A program made the position numbers and the translations under genes. Positions 7,142 to 13,971 of a DNA stretch of 13,971 nucleotides are shown here, piece by piece. The stretch spans positions 1 through 13,971 of the forward strand of contig DGLO01000045.1 of the NCBI GenBank assembly GCA_002388005.1, given 5' to 3'. The notes under the pieces were generated by a model. It did not search any database, was not told the origin of the DNA, and saw nothing but the letters and a program-made list of their open reading frames with translations. How positions within the stretch are numbered: position 1 is the first letter of the stretch; the number at the start of each line of letters is the position of its first letter. This stretch comes from Candidatus Neomicrothrix sp. UBA4542 (GTDB lineage Bacteria > Actinomycetota > Acidimicrobiia > Acidimicrobiales > Poriferisodalaceae).

Positions 7142-8166
7142 GTATCCAACTTGATTACGCATTGTTCGACCAACTCGAAAACGACGGGTCGACCTCTATT
7201 GCTGAGTCCTACCAATATCACCTGGAGTTAGCGGAACGGGCGGATCAGGCCGGGTTCACTCATTGGTTCAAGTCAGAACACCACCATTCGCCACTCGATA
7301 TTGCGCCGAGCATCAACGTGTTTCTCAGTGCCGTGATTCAACGCACCAAACGAATCAAGGTGGCGTCATTGGTTCATTTACTCCCGTTTTATGAACCGAT
7401 GCGGCTGTATGAAGAGCTGTGCATGCTCGACCACTTGAGTGAAGGTCGGCTTGAAATTGGGTTCGGTAAAGGGGTCAGTCCGGCCGAGCAGTTGCTGTGG
7501 GGTGTGCCGAGCGAAGAAGCAGCCGCTAGGACCGAAGAAAGCTTGGATTTCGTGCTGTCTGCGATGCGACTTGCCGCTACGGAGGGCCTTGGCTGTTTAT
7601 TCAGCTACCAGGGCAAGTACTGGTCCTCGGTGGAGCGTCCTTTAGAGATTGGCCCGTACCAGACTCCCCATCCACCCCTGTGGCGGCCCGGAACGTTATC
7701 GACTGCGGCTCAATTAGGTGCAAGCACGATCCTCCCTGGACCGATTTCGGTGATCCCCGGGCAGGTCGAGTCGTATCTGAGGGAAGCTGATGGTCGTAAG
7801 GCGGGTGGCCACACACCGTTACTTTCGACCTTGCGGCGCGTGGTCCTCGCCCCGACCGATGAGGAAGCCACTGCAATTGGGGAGCGGGCATGGCAGCGCT
7901 TTGACGGTAATCTCACGAAATTGATGCGGAAGTATGACCTGTGGCCTCCAATTCTTGTTCCCAGCTTTCTGGGAGATGTCGATATGGCTCACGGAACGGA
8001 ATCGTTGATCGCCGGGTCTCCATCGCGTGTGCGTGAATACTTCGAGAAGCTCGGGGAGGAATCCGGCTTGGATCACGTGACGATTTCACCGGCTTGGGGC
8101 GATATCACTGGCGATGAGGCTTTACGAACGATGGACCTTTTTGTGGAACAGGTAGCTGATAGCTAA
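7138..8166 (+). CDS. LLM class flavin-dependent oxidoreductase (bacterial luciferase-like)
   Basis: A TIM-barrel, luciferase-like monooxygenase or dehydrogenase using FMNH2 (two-component type) or, in some actinobacteria, F420. It has 342 residues, the full family length. Features: N-terminal strand QLDYALFDQ, substrate/flavin motif FKSEHHHSP (44-52), VASLVHLLPFYEP (75-87), and the hallmark GRLEIGFGKG (103-112). A C-terminal segment GSPSRVREYFEKL matches the usual flow-control motif before the last helices. No flavin reductase is found in the window, so reduced flavin would have to come from elsewhere. ATGA overlap with the upstream SDR indicates coupling. Its stop overlaps the stop region of the convergent DddP gene by four bases. 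It likely catalyses oxygenation (Baeyer-Villiger-like, desulfonation or amine oxidation) feeding the nearby hydrolases; the substrate is unknown. Confidence 0.92.
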   Translation: MSIQLDYALFDQLENDGSTSIAESYQYHLELAERADQAGFTHWFKSEHHHSPLDIAPSINVFLSAVIQRTKRIKVASLVHLLPFYEPMRLYEELCMLDHLSEGRLEIGFGKGVSPAEQLLWGVPSEEAAARTEESLDFVLSAMRLAATEGLGCLFSYQGKYWSSVERPLEIGPYQTPHPPLWRPGTLSTAAQLGASTILPGPISVIPGQVESYLREADGRKAGGHTPLLSTLRRVVLAPTDEEATAIGERAWQRFDGNLTKLMRKYDLWPPILVPSFLGDVDMAHGTESLIAGSPSRVREYFEKLGEESGLDHVTISPAWGDITGDEALRTMDLFVEQVADS

Positions 8167-9512
8167 TCGCTTAATTCCAGCGACGAATAGTCGAGGCGTT
8201 CTGGGCCCTCGTCGGTCACCAGGACCTGGATTTCTAGCTTTACCCCTTCGCCTCCGGCGCGGCTCCCCACGAATGACTCAACAGTGAGCACCATGCCGGT
8301 CTCAAGTGCACCATCGTGACCGCTAGTTGCCCAAGACGCTGGCATGACAATGTCTGGGTATTCGTCGCACTGGCCGACCCCGTGAAACAGACAGGAATAG
8401 TGTCGATACCTGTCTGGATCTGGGAGCAGGGCCCGATGGGTTAGATCGTGGAACGACCGGCCGGGTGTCAGTAACTCGCAGTTGGCGGCGATGACCTCAT
8501 TGGCAATCGCGTGCAGGTTGGCTTGTTGGGGGTTTGGTGGCTGGTCCCCGGCTAGGAGGGTGCGTGAAATATCGCACATCATTCCGTAAGCGCCGACAAG
8601 ATCGGTGTCGTAACCGACTAGGTCGCCTTCTTCGATGACTCGGCTGCTGGCTTCTTGCATCCACGGGTTGGTTCGCGGTCCCGATGCGAGGAGCTGAGTT
8701 TCGATCCATTCTCCGGCGCGACGAATGTTGCCGGCATGGAGCATCGACCAGAGTTCGCGTTCGGTCATTCCCGGGCGGAGGGCCTCTTTCATTTCCAGCA
8801 TTGTGGTTTCACAACTGTGGACCGCACAGCGCATTGCTTTGAGTTCATCCGCTCCTTTGATGCGGCGGGCTTCTTCCATCACCTCGTAGCCGAATCCGAT
8901 CTCCAGACCTGACTGAGCGAGAAGCTGATGCCCTGGGCCATGGAGCATGTCTACGGCGAGGCGCAGATGTCCTCGCTGGTGTTGGTGAACCACCGCGACG
9001 ATCTCATCGGCCCAGCGTCGAGCGATTTCTTCATACCTGGGTCCGCACAGGAAATAGCTGACACCGACTGCTGGCCGCACTTCGTCCACGACATGGCTAT
9101 GGCCATTCAGGAATTCGGTGTTCGTGTAGTCCCAAACTATTACGTGACCGTCAGCTGAGACATAGGCGTATCTGGCGCCGTTGTGCATCACCCACAACTG
9201 CATGTTGGTGGTGTCAGTGGCGTATCGGACGTTTAGCGGATCAAAGAGCAGAATGCCGCCGTAGTCGTATTGCTGGAGTGTCTGTACAAGCCTGTCGAGT
9301 CGGTATTGCCGCATCGTTGGCAGATCAGGTAGCTCTAATCCCGCCTGTTTCCATTCGGAGATGCATGGTTCCCCCGGCCCAATGTTGAGATGATGTCCTT
9401 CGTTGGCGGCGCTGATGAATTCCGGTGTTCCATCGCCGAGTCGTTGGATTGCCTGTGAAGTGGCGTGTCGCTGCAACGCTGCTTGGAGACTGGAGGTGAT
9501 CTTGTTTGGCAT
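8163..9512 (-). CDS. dddP: DddP-type DMSP lyase (M24 creatinase/peptidase fold)
   Basis: DddP cleaves dimethylsulfoniopropionate to DMS and acrylate using a metal centre in an M24 (pita-bread) fold. The 449-residue length matches DddP. From memory of characterised DddP, its ligands Asp295, Asp297, Asp307, His371, Glu406, Glu421 and catalytic Asp377 correspond here to Asp302, Asp304, Asp314 (YDTDLVGAYGMMCDISR), His377 and Asp383 (HGVGQCDE), Glu412 (VLTVES) and Glu427 (KLEIQV). The offset is a constant +6 or +7. Tyr372 also matches. Family-specific blocks such as LLFDPLNVRYATD (88-100), TTNMQLW and GEWIETQLLASGPRTNPW are present. The gene starts one base after the DMGDH stop, behind an AGGAG six bases before the ATG, so it is translationally coupled. 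Other M24 enzymes (creatinase, prolidase) are less likely because of these blocks. DMSP activity itself is inferred. Confidence 0.82.
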   Translation of the reverse strand: MPNKITSSLQAALQRHATSQAIQRLGDGTPEFISAANEGHHLNIGPGEPCISEWKQAGLELPDLPTMRQYRLDRLVQTLQQYDYGGILLFDPLNVRYATDTTNMQLWVMHNGARYAYVSADGHVIVWDYTNTEFLNGHSHVVDEVRPAVGVSYFLCGPRYEEIARRWADEIVAVVHQHQRGHLRLAVDMLHGPGHQLLAQSGLEIGFGYEVMEEARRIKGADELKAMRCAVHSCETTMLEMKEALRPGMTERELWSMLHAGNIRRAGEWIETQLLASGPRTNPWMQEASSRVIEEGDLVGYDTDLVGAYGMMCDISRTLLAGDQPPNPQQANLHAIANEVIAANCELLTPGRSFHDLTHRALLPDPDRYRHYSCLFHGVGQCDEYPDIVMPASWATSGHDGALETGMVLTVESFVGSRAGGEGVKLEIQVLVTDEGPERLDYSSLELSD

Positions 9513-9525
9513 CTCAGCTCCTCAT
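9513..9525 (-). promoter_or_regulatory. Ribosome binding site of the DddP-type gene inside the preceding gene's end
   Basis: On the minus strand AGGAG lies within the last codons of the DMGDH-type gene, six bases before the ATG at 9512. The stop TGA and the next ATG are separated by one base. This is a classic arrangement for translational coupling. Confidence 0.7.
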
Positions 9526-12057
9526 GCGCGTGCCGGATGGATCGAGTAGGGGCTCGGTGAGCAGGGTGGCGTCGCGTAGTACGCCGAGAATTTCTATCTG
9601 CCAGCCTTCTGAGATTGAGCCAAGCTCAGCGGGAACGTAACCCAGAGCTACTGACAGACCGGAGTGGTGGGCGTACCCGCCTGAGGTCACCCACCCGACA
9701 ACGGTTCCGGCATGCCAGATTGGTTCGTCCCCGAGTACGTCAGCCGCAGTTTTGTCTTGGGGCAGGTCGATGGTCCAACAGCGCAGAGTTTTCCTGTGTG
9801 CCCTTCCTTTGGCTTCCGATAGTGCGTCGGCGCCTACGAAGTCGCTAGTTGAATCGATGAACCGGTCAAGTCCCGCCTCATATGGGTCATAGATCGGACG
9901 ATACTCGCGGGCCCATGAGCCGAATCCTTTCTCAAGGCGCAGACTGTCTAATGCGGCTGCTCCAAAGGGCTGAATTCCAAAGTCGCGTCCCTCCTCGAGT
10001 AGGAGATCTAATAGATAGCGTTGGTAACTAGCCGGAACCCAGAATTCGTATCCGAGGTCCCCGGTAAAGGTCAGTCGACCCGCGATTGTGGGGGCGAACC
10101 CGACTTCCATCCGCCGAAATGCCATGAATCTAAATGCTTCGTTGGACACATCTACTGAGACGCAACGTTTAAGAAGCTCTCGGCTATTCGGTCCAGCTAT
10201 CGATAGGCCCGCCAGTTCATAGCCACAAGTCCGATACCGTGCCGGTTCGCCCTTCCACTCCGCGAGCATCCGATCGAAATGACGTTCGTAGTAGCGTTCG
10301 GCGACGCCCGAGCCGAAGACAAAGAATTGTTCCAGCTCATCAACATTGGATGTTGCGCCACCGACGACGGTTCCGGCGGGTCCTTCTGGTTCACCATGCG
10401 AGGGAGGCAGGCACCCAACGGTGAGGTCTCCGATCAGACCGCCGTTCGAGTTGACCATTGGAGTCAAAGAGAGCCGTCCGTGGCGGGGAATGCGTCCAGC
10501 AAGCACCCATGAAAGGAAATCGCGAGCTCCGGGGCCGCTAAATCGAAACTTGGAGAACCCGGACGTCTCTGTCACCCCAACAGAGTTCCGGACGAGGTCA
10601 CTTTCTTGAGCGACACGATCCCACGCGTTTGATCGATGCCATGTCAGCTCTTCGATGGGGTCCAGTCCAGGATGCTGGAACCATTGGGGTACTTCCAGGC
10701 CGTACGAATCTCCCCATACAGCGTTGAATTCGCTCCACCGATCGTGCACAGCGGTCGTTTGTAACGGTCGGCCAATTGGGAGAAATTCGTTTGGGTAGGT
10801 GATTCGAAATCGACGCCCATAGTTTTCGTTGACTTTGGCTCTCGTATAGGCCGATGTTGCAAAATCGCCGTACCGACTGACGTCCATTCCCCAAATGTCG
10901 AAGCCCGGGTCGTCGTCTGTCATCCAATTGGCTAGTGCTAGTCCCACCCCGCCGCCCTGGGATAAGCCAGCCATCACAGCACAGGCGCACCAGTAACCCG
11001 GAAGTCCTCGGACCGGTCCGAGCAGTGGATTGCCGTCGGGAGAGAAGGTAAATGGCCCGTTGACGACTTGTCGTAGGCCGGCATCGGCGAAGATAGGGAA
11101 GTGCGCGAAACCGACATCAAGGTTTTCGCTGATGTGCTCGAGATCTGGGGGGAGGAGCTGCATGCCGAAGTCCCAGGGAGTCTCTTGGGGCGACCATGGC
11201 CGGCCGTCGTGCTCGTAGGTGCCAAGCAGCAGGCCCCCGCCTTCTTGACGCATGTAAATCTCACCACCGAAGTCAATGCTGTGCAGAAACTGATGTCCGG
11301 TCGCCTTGTTGTAGGCAGCTACTTCGGGGAGGTCTTCAGTGAGAATGTAGGTGTGTTCCATGGCCAGGACCGGTAGCTCGATGCCCACCATCCGTCCTAC
11401 TTCTCGGGCCCAAAGTCCGCCAGCGTTGACGACGTGTTGACAAGAAATCGATCCTAAATCTTCACCGGTGCTGGTCCGGATGGTGTGTACGCGCCACTTT
11501 CCGCTGGAGTCACGATCTAATGCTCTGACCCAGGTGTCGCGATGGATTTGAGCGCCGTTGTCTCGGGCTGCTTTGGCGAAGGCGTGGGTTACTCCTGAGG
11601 GATCGACGTGACCTTCGTGCGCGTCGTACATTGCCCCGACGAAATACTGCTCATCGAAGATCGGGAGGAGTTTCTTGGCTTCGGCTACCGACAGCAGTTC
11701 GGTTTCCATGCCGAGGTAACGGCCTCGGGCATGAGCGCTACGAAGCCAATCCATTCTTTGTTCGTTGTCGGCGAGCATGATTCCGCCGGTGATGGTGATG
11801 CCGCAGTCTTGACCTGATACCTCTTCAATTTCCTTGTAAAGCTCGATGGTGTACTGCTGGAGTTTCGCGACGTTGGGGTCGCCGTTTAGCGTGTGCATTC
11901 CTCCCGCTGAATGCCAGGTTGATCCCGCGGTGAGTTCGGTTCGCTCAAGCAAAACGACGTCAGTCCATCCTGCCTTCGTCAGGTGGTAGAGGACACTTGC
12001 CCCGACTACTCCACCGCCGATCACCACCACCTGAGTTTCGGAGGGCAGATCTGTCAT
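9514..12057 (-). CDS. FAD-dependent oxidoreductase/GcvT fusion, dimethylglycine/sarcosine dehydrogenase type
   Basis: A two-part enzyme that oxidises N-methyl groups of dimethylglycine or sarcosine-like amines with FAD and passes the one-carbon unit to tetrahydrofolate. The 847 residues have the full family layout: N-terminal DAO domain with Rossmann motif GGGVVG (14-19) and GSTWHSAGG (45-53). There His49 is at the place of the histidine that covalently binds FAD in DMGDH. DAO continues to about 385 (FSPDGNPLLGP, GLSQGGGVG), then an FAO_M linker, an aminomethyltransferase domain from about 430 with NGGLIGDLTV carrying a folate-type Asp, and a GcvT C-terminal barrel ending near 840. It begins 18 bp after the MttB stop with a good AAAGGGA ribosome site and ends one base before the DddP start. 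Clustering with an MttB homologue and a betaine-type transporter favours dimethylglycine. A related N- or S-methylated substrate cannot be excluded. Confidence 0.92.
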   Translation of the reverse strand: MTDLPSETQVVVIGGGVVGASVLYHLTKAGWTDVVLLERTELTAGSTWHSAGGMHTLNGDPNVAKLQQYTIELYKEIEEVSGQDCGITITGGIMLADNEQRMDWLRSAHARGRYLGMETELLSVAEAKKLLPIFDEQYFVGAMYDAHEGHVDPSGVTHAFAKAARDNGAQIHRDTWVRALDRDSSGKWRVHTIRTSTGEDLGSISCQHVVNAGGLWAREVGRMVGIELPVLAMEHTYILTEDLPEVAAYNKATGHQFLHSIDFGGEIYMRQEGGGLLLGTYEHDGRPWSPQETPWDFGMQLLPPDLEHISENLDVGFAHFPIFADAGLRQVVNGPFTFSPDGNPLLGPVRGLPGYWCACAVMAGLSQGGGVGLALANWMTDDDPGFDIWGMDVSRYGDFATSAYTRAKVNENYGRRFRITYPNEFLPIGRPLQTTAVHDRWSEFNAVWGDSYGLEVPQWFQHPGLDPIEELTWHRSNAWDRVAQESDLVRNSVGVTETSGFSKFRFSGPGARDFLSWVLAGRIPRHGRLSLTPMVNSNGGLIGDLTVGCLPPSHGEPEGPAGTVVGGATSNVDELEQFFVFGSGVAERYYERHFDRMLAEWKGEPARYRTCGYELAGLSIAGPNSRELLKRCVSVDVSNEAFRFMAFRRMEVGFAPTIAGRLTFTGDLGYEFWVPASYQRYLLDLLLEEGRDFGIQPFGAAALDSLRLEKGFGSWAREYRPIYDPYEAGLDRFIDSTSDFVGADALSEAKGRAHRKTLRCWTIDLPQDKTAADVLGDEPIWHAGTVVGWVTSGGYAHHSGLSVALGYVPAELGSISEGWQIEILGVLRDATLLTEPLLDPSGTRMRS

Positions 12058-12075
12058 TGGGTTCGTCCCTTTCGG

Positions 12076-13602
12076 CTAGAAGTCGGTTTCAACGCCGCCC
12101 TCTTGGATCCGTCGTTCAAGGAATTCGTCCAGTTCATTCCGACGTTCCTCCCTCATTGGCGGTTCCTCGTGGGCGTCGATAATTTCCTGAGCCAGACGTT
12201 CTGCTCGTTGATGTGTTTCTAGGCCGCCTTTCTCCTGCCAGGTTTCATAATTGCTCCAGGCCGAAACCATTGGTTGGAAATGTTCGGATGCATACCGTTC
12301 CTGGGTGTGAGGCGATCCGAAGAAGTGCCCGGCCGGTCCTACTTCAGCGATGGCTTCGACTGCCAAGGAGGCGTCGTCGACGGTAACTGGGCGGAGCATC
12401 TCGGTGACCATATTTAACAGGTCCGCGTCGATGACGAATTTTTCATATGAAGTCAGGAGTCCGCCCTCTAACCAGCCTGTGCCGTGGAGAAGCAGGTTGA
12501 CTCCGCCCATTACGGCACCCCATATCGCGATCACGCTTTCGTATGCCGATTGTGCGTCGACGCTATTTGAGGCGTTGACGTTTGAAGACCGGTAGGGGAG
12601 ACCGTACCGCCGTGCGAGTTGACCACCGAGGAGACAAGCTTTCCAATACTCGGGTGTTCCGAACGCTGGACTGCCTGACCGCATGTCGACGTTAGAGGTG
12701 AAGCCTCCATATGCCACAGGTGATCCCGGCCGCACCACCTGGGTGTATGCGATTCCGGCCAAAGCCTCTGCGTTTTGTAAGACAACTGCCCCTGCGATAG
12801 TTACCGGTGCCATCGCCCCTGCCAAAGTAAATGGGGTGATAATGATGAGTTGGTTCCGGGCTGACATTTCTTGGATGCCGTGGAGCATCACTGTGTCGTA
12901 CCGCAGCGGTGTGCTGGCGTTAATGACCGAGTAGATGGATGTCTCTTTTTCGAGTGTGTGGTGATCGATGCCGCGAGCGATTCGTACCATCTCGATAGCA
13001 TCGAGATTTCGTTGTCTACCCAGGCTGTAGACGAAGGATGCCTTGTCTGACAGCGTCAACATGTCGTGGGTTGCCACGAGGTGTCTGACAGAGGGATGTA
13101 TGTCCATCGGTTCCACGGGGTATCCGGCAACGGTGTGGACGGCGTTCAAGACTTGCCCCATTTTGATCAAGTTGCGGTAGTCGCGCCGGTTGCCGTCGCG
13201 TCGGCCTTGTCCTAATCCGGTGACGAATGGGGGACTTGCGACCGAGGTGTAGATGATGTGATTGCCGCCGAAATGGAGGTCACGGATGTGATCCCGGCCG
13301 TGAAGAATGAACTCAGCCGGGGCGCTTGCAATCAGAGCTTCTATGAGACTCGGTTCGAATCTGACTCGATCACCTTCGACGTCGGCTCCAGCCGCGGCGA
13401 GTTGACTTCGTGCAGTGACATCAAGGAAGTCGATGCCTGTTTCGCTGAGCACTCGAAGTGAGGCGTGATGGATGGCGTCTAGTTCATCTTCAGACACGGC
13501 GCGCAGTGGGTCGAATCGATTCCGGGGCTGCTCCCAGGCTGGCTGTTCCGCCACCAAGTTGCGTGTCTTTGGTCTGTTGGACCGCCGACCACGGCTAGAC
13601 AC
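12076..13602 (-). CDS. MttB (trimethylamine/betaine methyltransferase) family protein, non-pyrrolysine
   Basis: MttB-family proteins demethylate quaternary or tertiary amines (trimethylamine, glycine betaine, proline betaine, carnitine), in known cases by methylating a corrinoid protein. This member has 508 residues. The family signatures visible are the N-terminal helix region around LDAIHHASLRVLSETGIDF (41-59), APVTIAGAVVLQNAEALAG (265-283), GSPVAYGGFTSNVDMRSG (293-310), VDAQSAYESV (348-357) and HGTGWLEGG (373-381). The frame has no internal UAG, so pyrrolysine is not used. That places it with the MtgB-like group rather than classical trimethylamine MttB. The start is a GTG at 13602, giving about 30 residues before the conserved core; no upstream ATG fits. 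No corrinoid protein (MttC/MtgC) or reductive activase is adjacent. The next gene is instead a DMGDH/GcvT fusion. It is probably the first gene of the operon; glycine betaine to dimethylglycine is the simplest proposed reaction. Confidence 0.88.
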   Translation of the reverse strand: MSSRGRRSNRPKTRNLVAEQPAWEQPRNRFDPLRAVSEDELDAIHHASLRVLSETGIDFLDVTARSQLAAAGADVEGDRVRFEPSLIEALIASAPAEFILHGRDHIRDLHFGGNHIIYTSVASPPFVTGLGQGRRDGNRRDYRNLIKMGQVLNAVHTVAGYPVEPMDIHPSVRHLVATHDMLTLSDKASFVYSLGRQRNLDAIEMVRIARGIDHHTLEKETSIYSVINASTPLRYDTVMLHGIQEMSARNQLIIITPFTLAGAMAPVTIAGAVVLQNAEALAGIAYTQVVRPGSPVAYGGFTSNVDMRSGSPAFGTPEYWKACLLGGQLARRYGLPYRSSNVNASNSVDAQSAYESVIAIWGAVMGGVNLLLHGTGWLEGGLLTSYEKFVIDADLLNMVTEMLRPVTVDDASLAVEAIAEVGPAGHFFGSPHTQERYASEHFQPMVSAWSNYETWQEKGGLETHQRAERLAQEIIDAHEEPPMREERRNELDEFLERRIQEGGVETDF

Positions 13603-13673
13603 GGCCGAACCTGGGTCTTAGAGCTCGACCCGAAGGTCTTGCAGCCTGCATACTTGCCCTCCAACTCGGGCCG

Positions 13674-13701
13674 ACACTACACCTCAAAAGCAGACGAACA
13701 A
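13674..13701 (-). promoter_or_regulatory. Possible promoter of the MttB-DMGDH-DddP operon
   Basis: On the minus strand TTGTTC (13701-13696) and TAGTGT (13679-13674) are spaced by 16 bases. They fit weak -35 and TAnnnT -10 elements, about 65-70 bases before the GTG start. The match is only three of six bases in each box. A nearby short palindrome (tgcag-c-ctgca, 13640-13650) might be an operator. Low confidence; no other motif stands out in the 13603-13731 stretch. Confidence 0.25.
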
Positions 13702-13731
13702 GTGCACGTGGTTGTGCGCCGTTAGGGAACG

Positions 13732-13765
13732 CGTTGAGGGCGGAGCTAAAGCCCCGCCCTCAACG
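13732..13765. terminator. Strong GC-rich hairpin, likely transcription terminator
   Basis: Arms of 16 bases (13732-13747 and 13750-13765) pair at 15 positions, with one A-C mismatch and a two-base aa loop as drawn. It lies 46 bases after the stop of the binding-protein gene, where transcription of that gene should end. No T-run follows on either strand, as is common for high-GC or actinobacterial terminators. It could alternatively be an mRNA-stabilising or attenuating stem between transporter and catabolic genes. Confidence 0.65.
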
Positions 13766-13811
13766 AACACTATGCGCCGATCCCTACAGGGGAGCGGCGA
13801 TATTCAACTGA

Positions 13812-13971
13812 TCAACCGGCTGCCGCGCGAGCAGCTTCTAACCAGGGATCGACCTTGTCGCGGTTGTTGGCAATCCACTCAGCTGCTAGATCTCTTGGAT
13901 CAGCACCCGCTGATTGGGCAACGTTAGCTACAGAGACGTCCATGACCGAAAGCTTGATCTGCTTGAACAGC
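13812..13971 (-). CDS. Glycine betaine/proline-type ABC transporter substrate-binding protein (C-terminal fragment)
   Basis: Only the last 53 residues and the stop are inside the window; the frame is open to the right edge. They read LFKQIKLSVMDVSVANVAQS, then AGADPRDLAAEWIANNRDKV and DPWLEAARAAAG. This is the characteristic end of OpuAC/ProX-like periplasmic or lipoprotein binding proteins, where an amphipathic helix is followed by a DP-x-x-A-A-x-x-W-hydrophobic-x-x-N-x-x-x-V-x-x-W-L pattern. Such proteins deliver glycine betaine, choline, carnitine or DMSP to an ABC permease. It is on the same strand and upstream of the MttB operon, separated by a hairpin and a 209-bp gap. Together these suggest uptake of the compound the operon degrades. 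Permease and ATPase genes should lie to the right. With so little sequence, ligand specificity cannot be judged. Confidence 0.75.
   Translation of the reverse strand, partial: LFKQIKLSVMDVSVANVAQSAGADPRDLAAEWIANNRDKVDPWLEAARAAAG

Noticed and set aside
8163..9512. Creatinase or proline dipeptidase
   Set aside because: Same fold, but the DddP-specific blocks and the constant-offset match of all DddP metal and catalytic residues fit better.
12076..13602. Pyrrolysine-containing trimethylamine methyltransferase
   Set aside because: The frame has no in-frame UAG and is full length, so it belongs with non-pyrrolysine MttB-family members.
13712..13927. 71-residue plus-strand open frame near the right end
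   Set aside because: It covers the terminator hairpin and lies opposite the end of the binding protein, whose minus-strand reading has a clear family pattern.

Overview
The window looks like a compact bacterial chromosome segment of moderate GC content. It is packed with flavin, folate and metal-dependent catabolic enzymes and has almost no intergenic DNA. The best guess is a free-living, probably marine, aerobic heterotroph. The families present (LLM flavin oxidoreductase, amidohydrolase-2, acyl-CoA dehydrogenase, MttB-like methyltransferase, DMGDH/GcvT fusion, DddP) fit marine Actinomycetota (Acidimicrobiia-like), SAR202-like Chloroflexota or a proteobacterium. The sequence alone does not settle which. 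No RNA gene, mobile element, CRISPR array or transcription regulator was found.

Layout. (1) Positions 1-2916, minus strand: an acyl-CoA dehydrogenase followed by the N-terminal ~580 residues of a hydantoinase/oxoprolinase A-type protein that runs off the left edge. (2) Positions 2937-8166, plus strand: a lone lumazine synthase (ribH), an amidohydrolase-2 protein, an alpha/beta hydrolase with a cysteine at the nucleophile position, an SDR and an LLM flavin-dependent oxidoreductase. A second alpha/beta hydrolase (4730-5566) sits inside this group on the opposite strand. (3) Positions 8163-13602, minus strand: a three-gene operon read right to left, MttB-family methyltransferase, FAD/GcvT dimethylglycine-dehydrogenase-type enzyme, and a DddP-type M24 protein with all known DddP metal and catalytic residues. 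(4) Positions 13812-13971, minus strand: the C-terminus of a glycine-betaine-type ABC substrate-binding protein, separated from the operon by a strong hairpin and a possible promoter.

Reading. The right half looks like uptake and breakdown of methylated onium compounds (glycine betaine and/or DMSP). The binding protein would bring the compound in, MttB and the DMGDH/GcvT protein would remove methyl groups toward tetrahydrofolate, and DddP would cleave DMSP to DMS and acrylate. The left half looks like an oxidative pathway for an unidentified organic substrate (LLM oxygenation, SDR redox step, hydrolases, CoA-ester oxidation, ATP-dependent amide or lactam opening). RibH may support local flavin supply. 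The most interesting points are the MttB-DMGDH-DddP operon without a corrinoid protein beside it, ribH inside a catabolic island, the Cys-type hydrolase, and the abutting or overlapping convergent genes.
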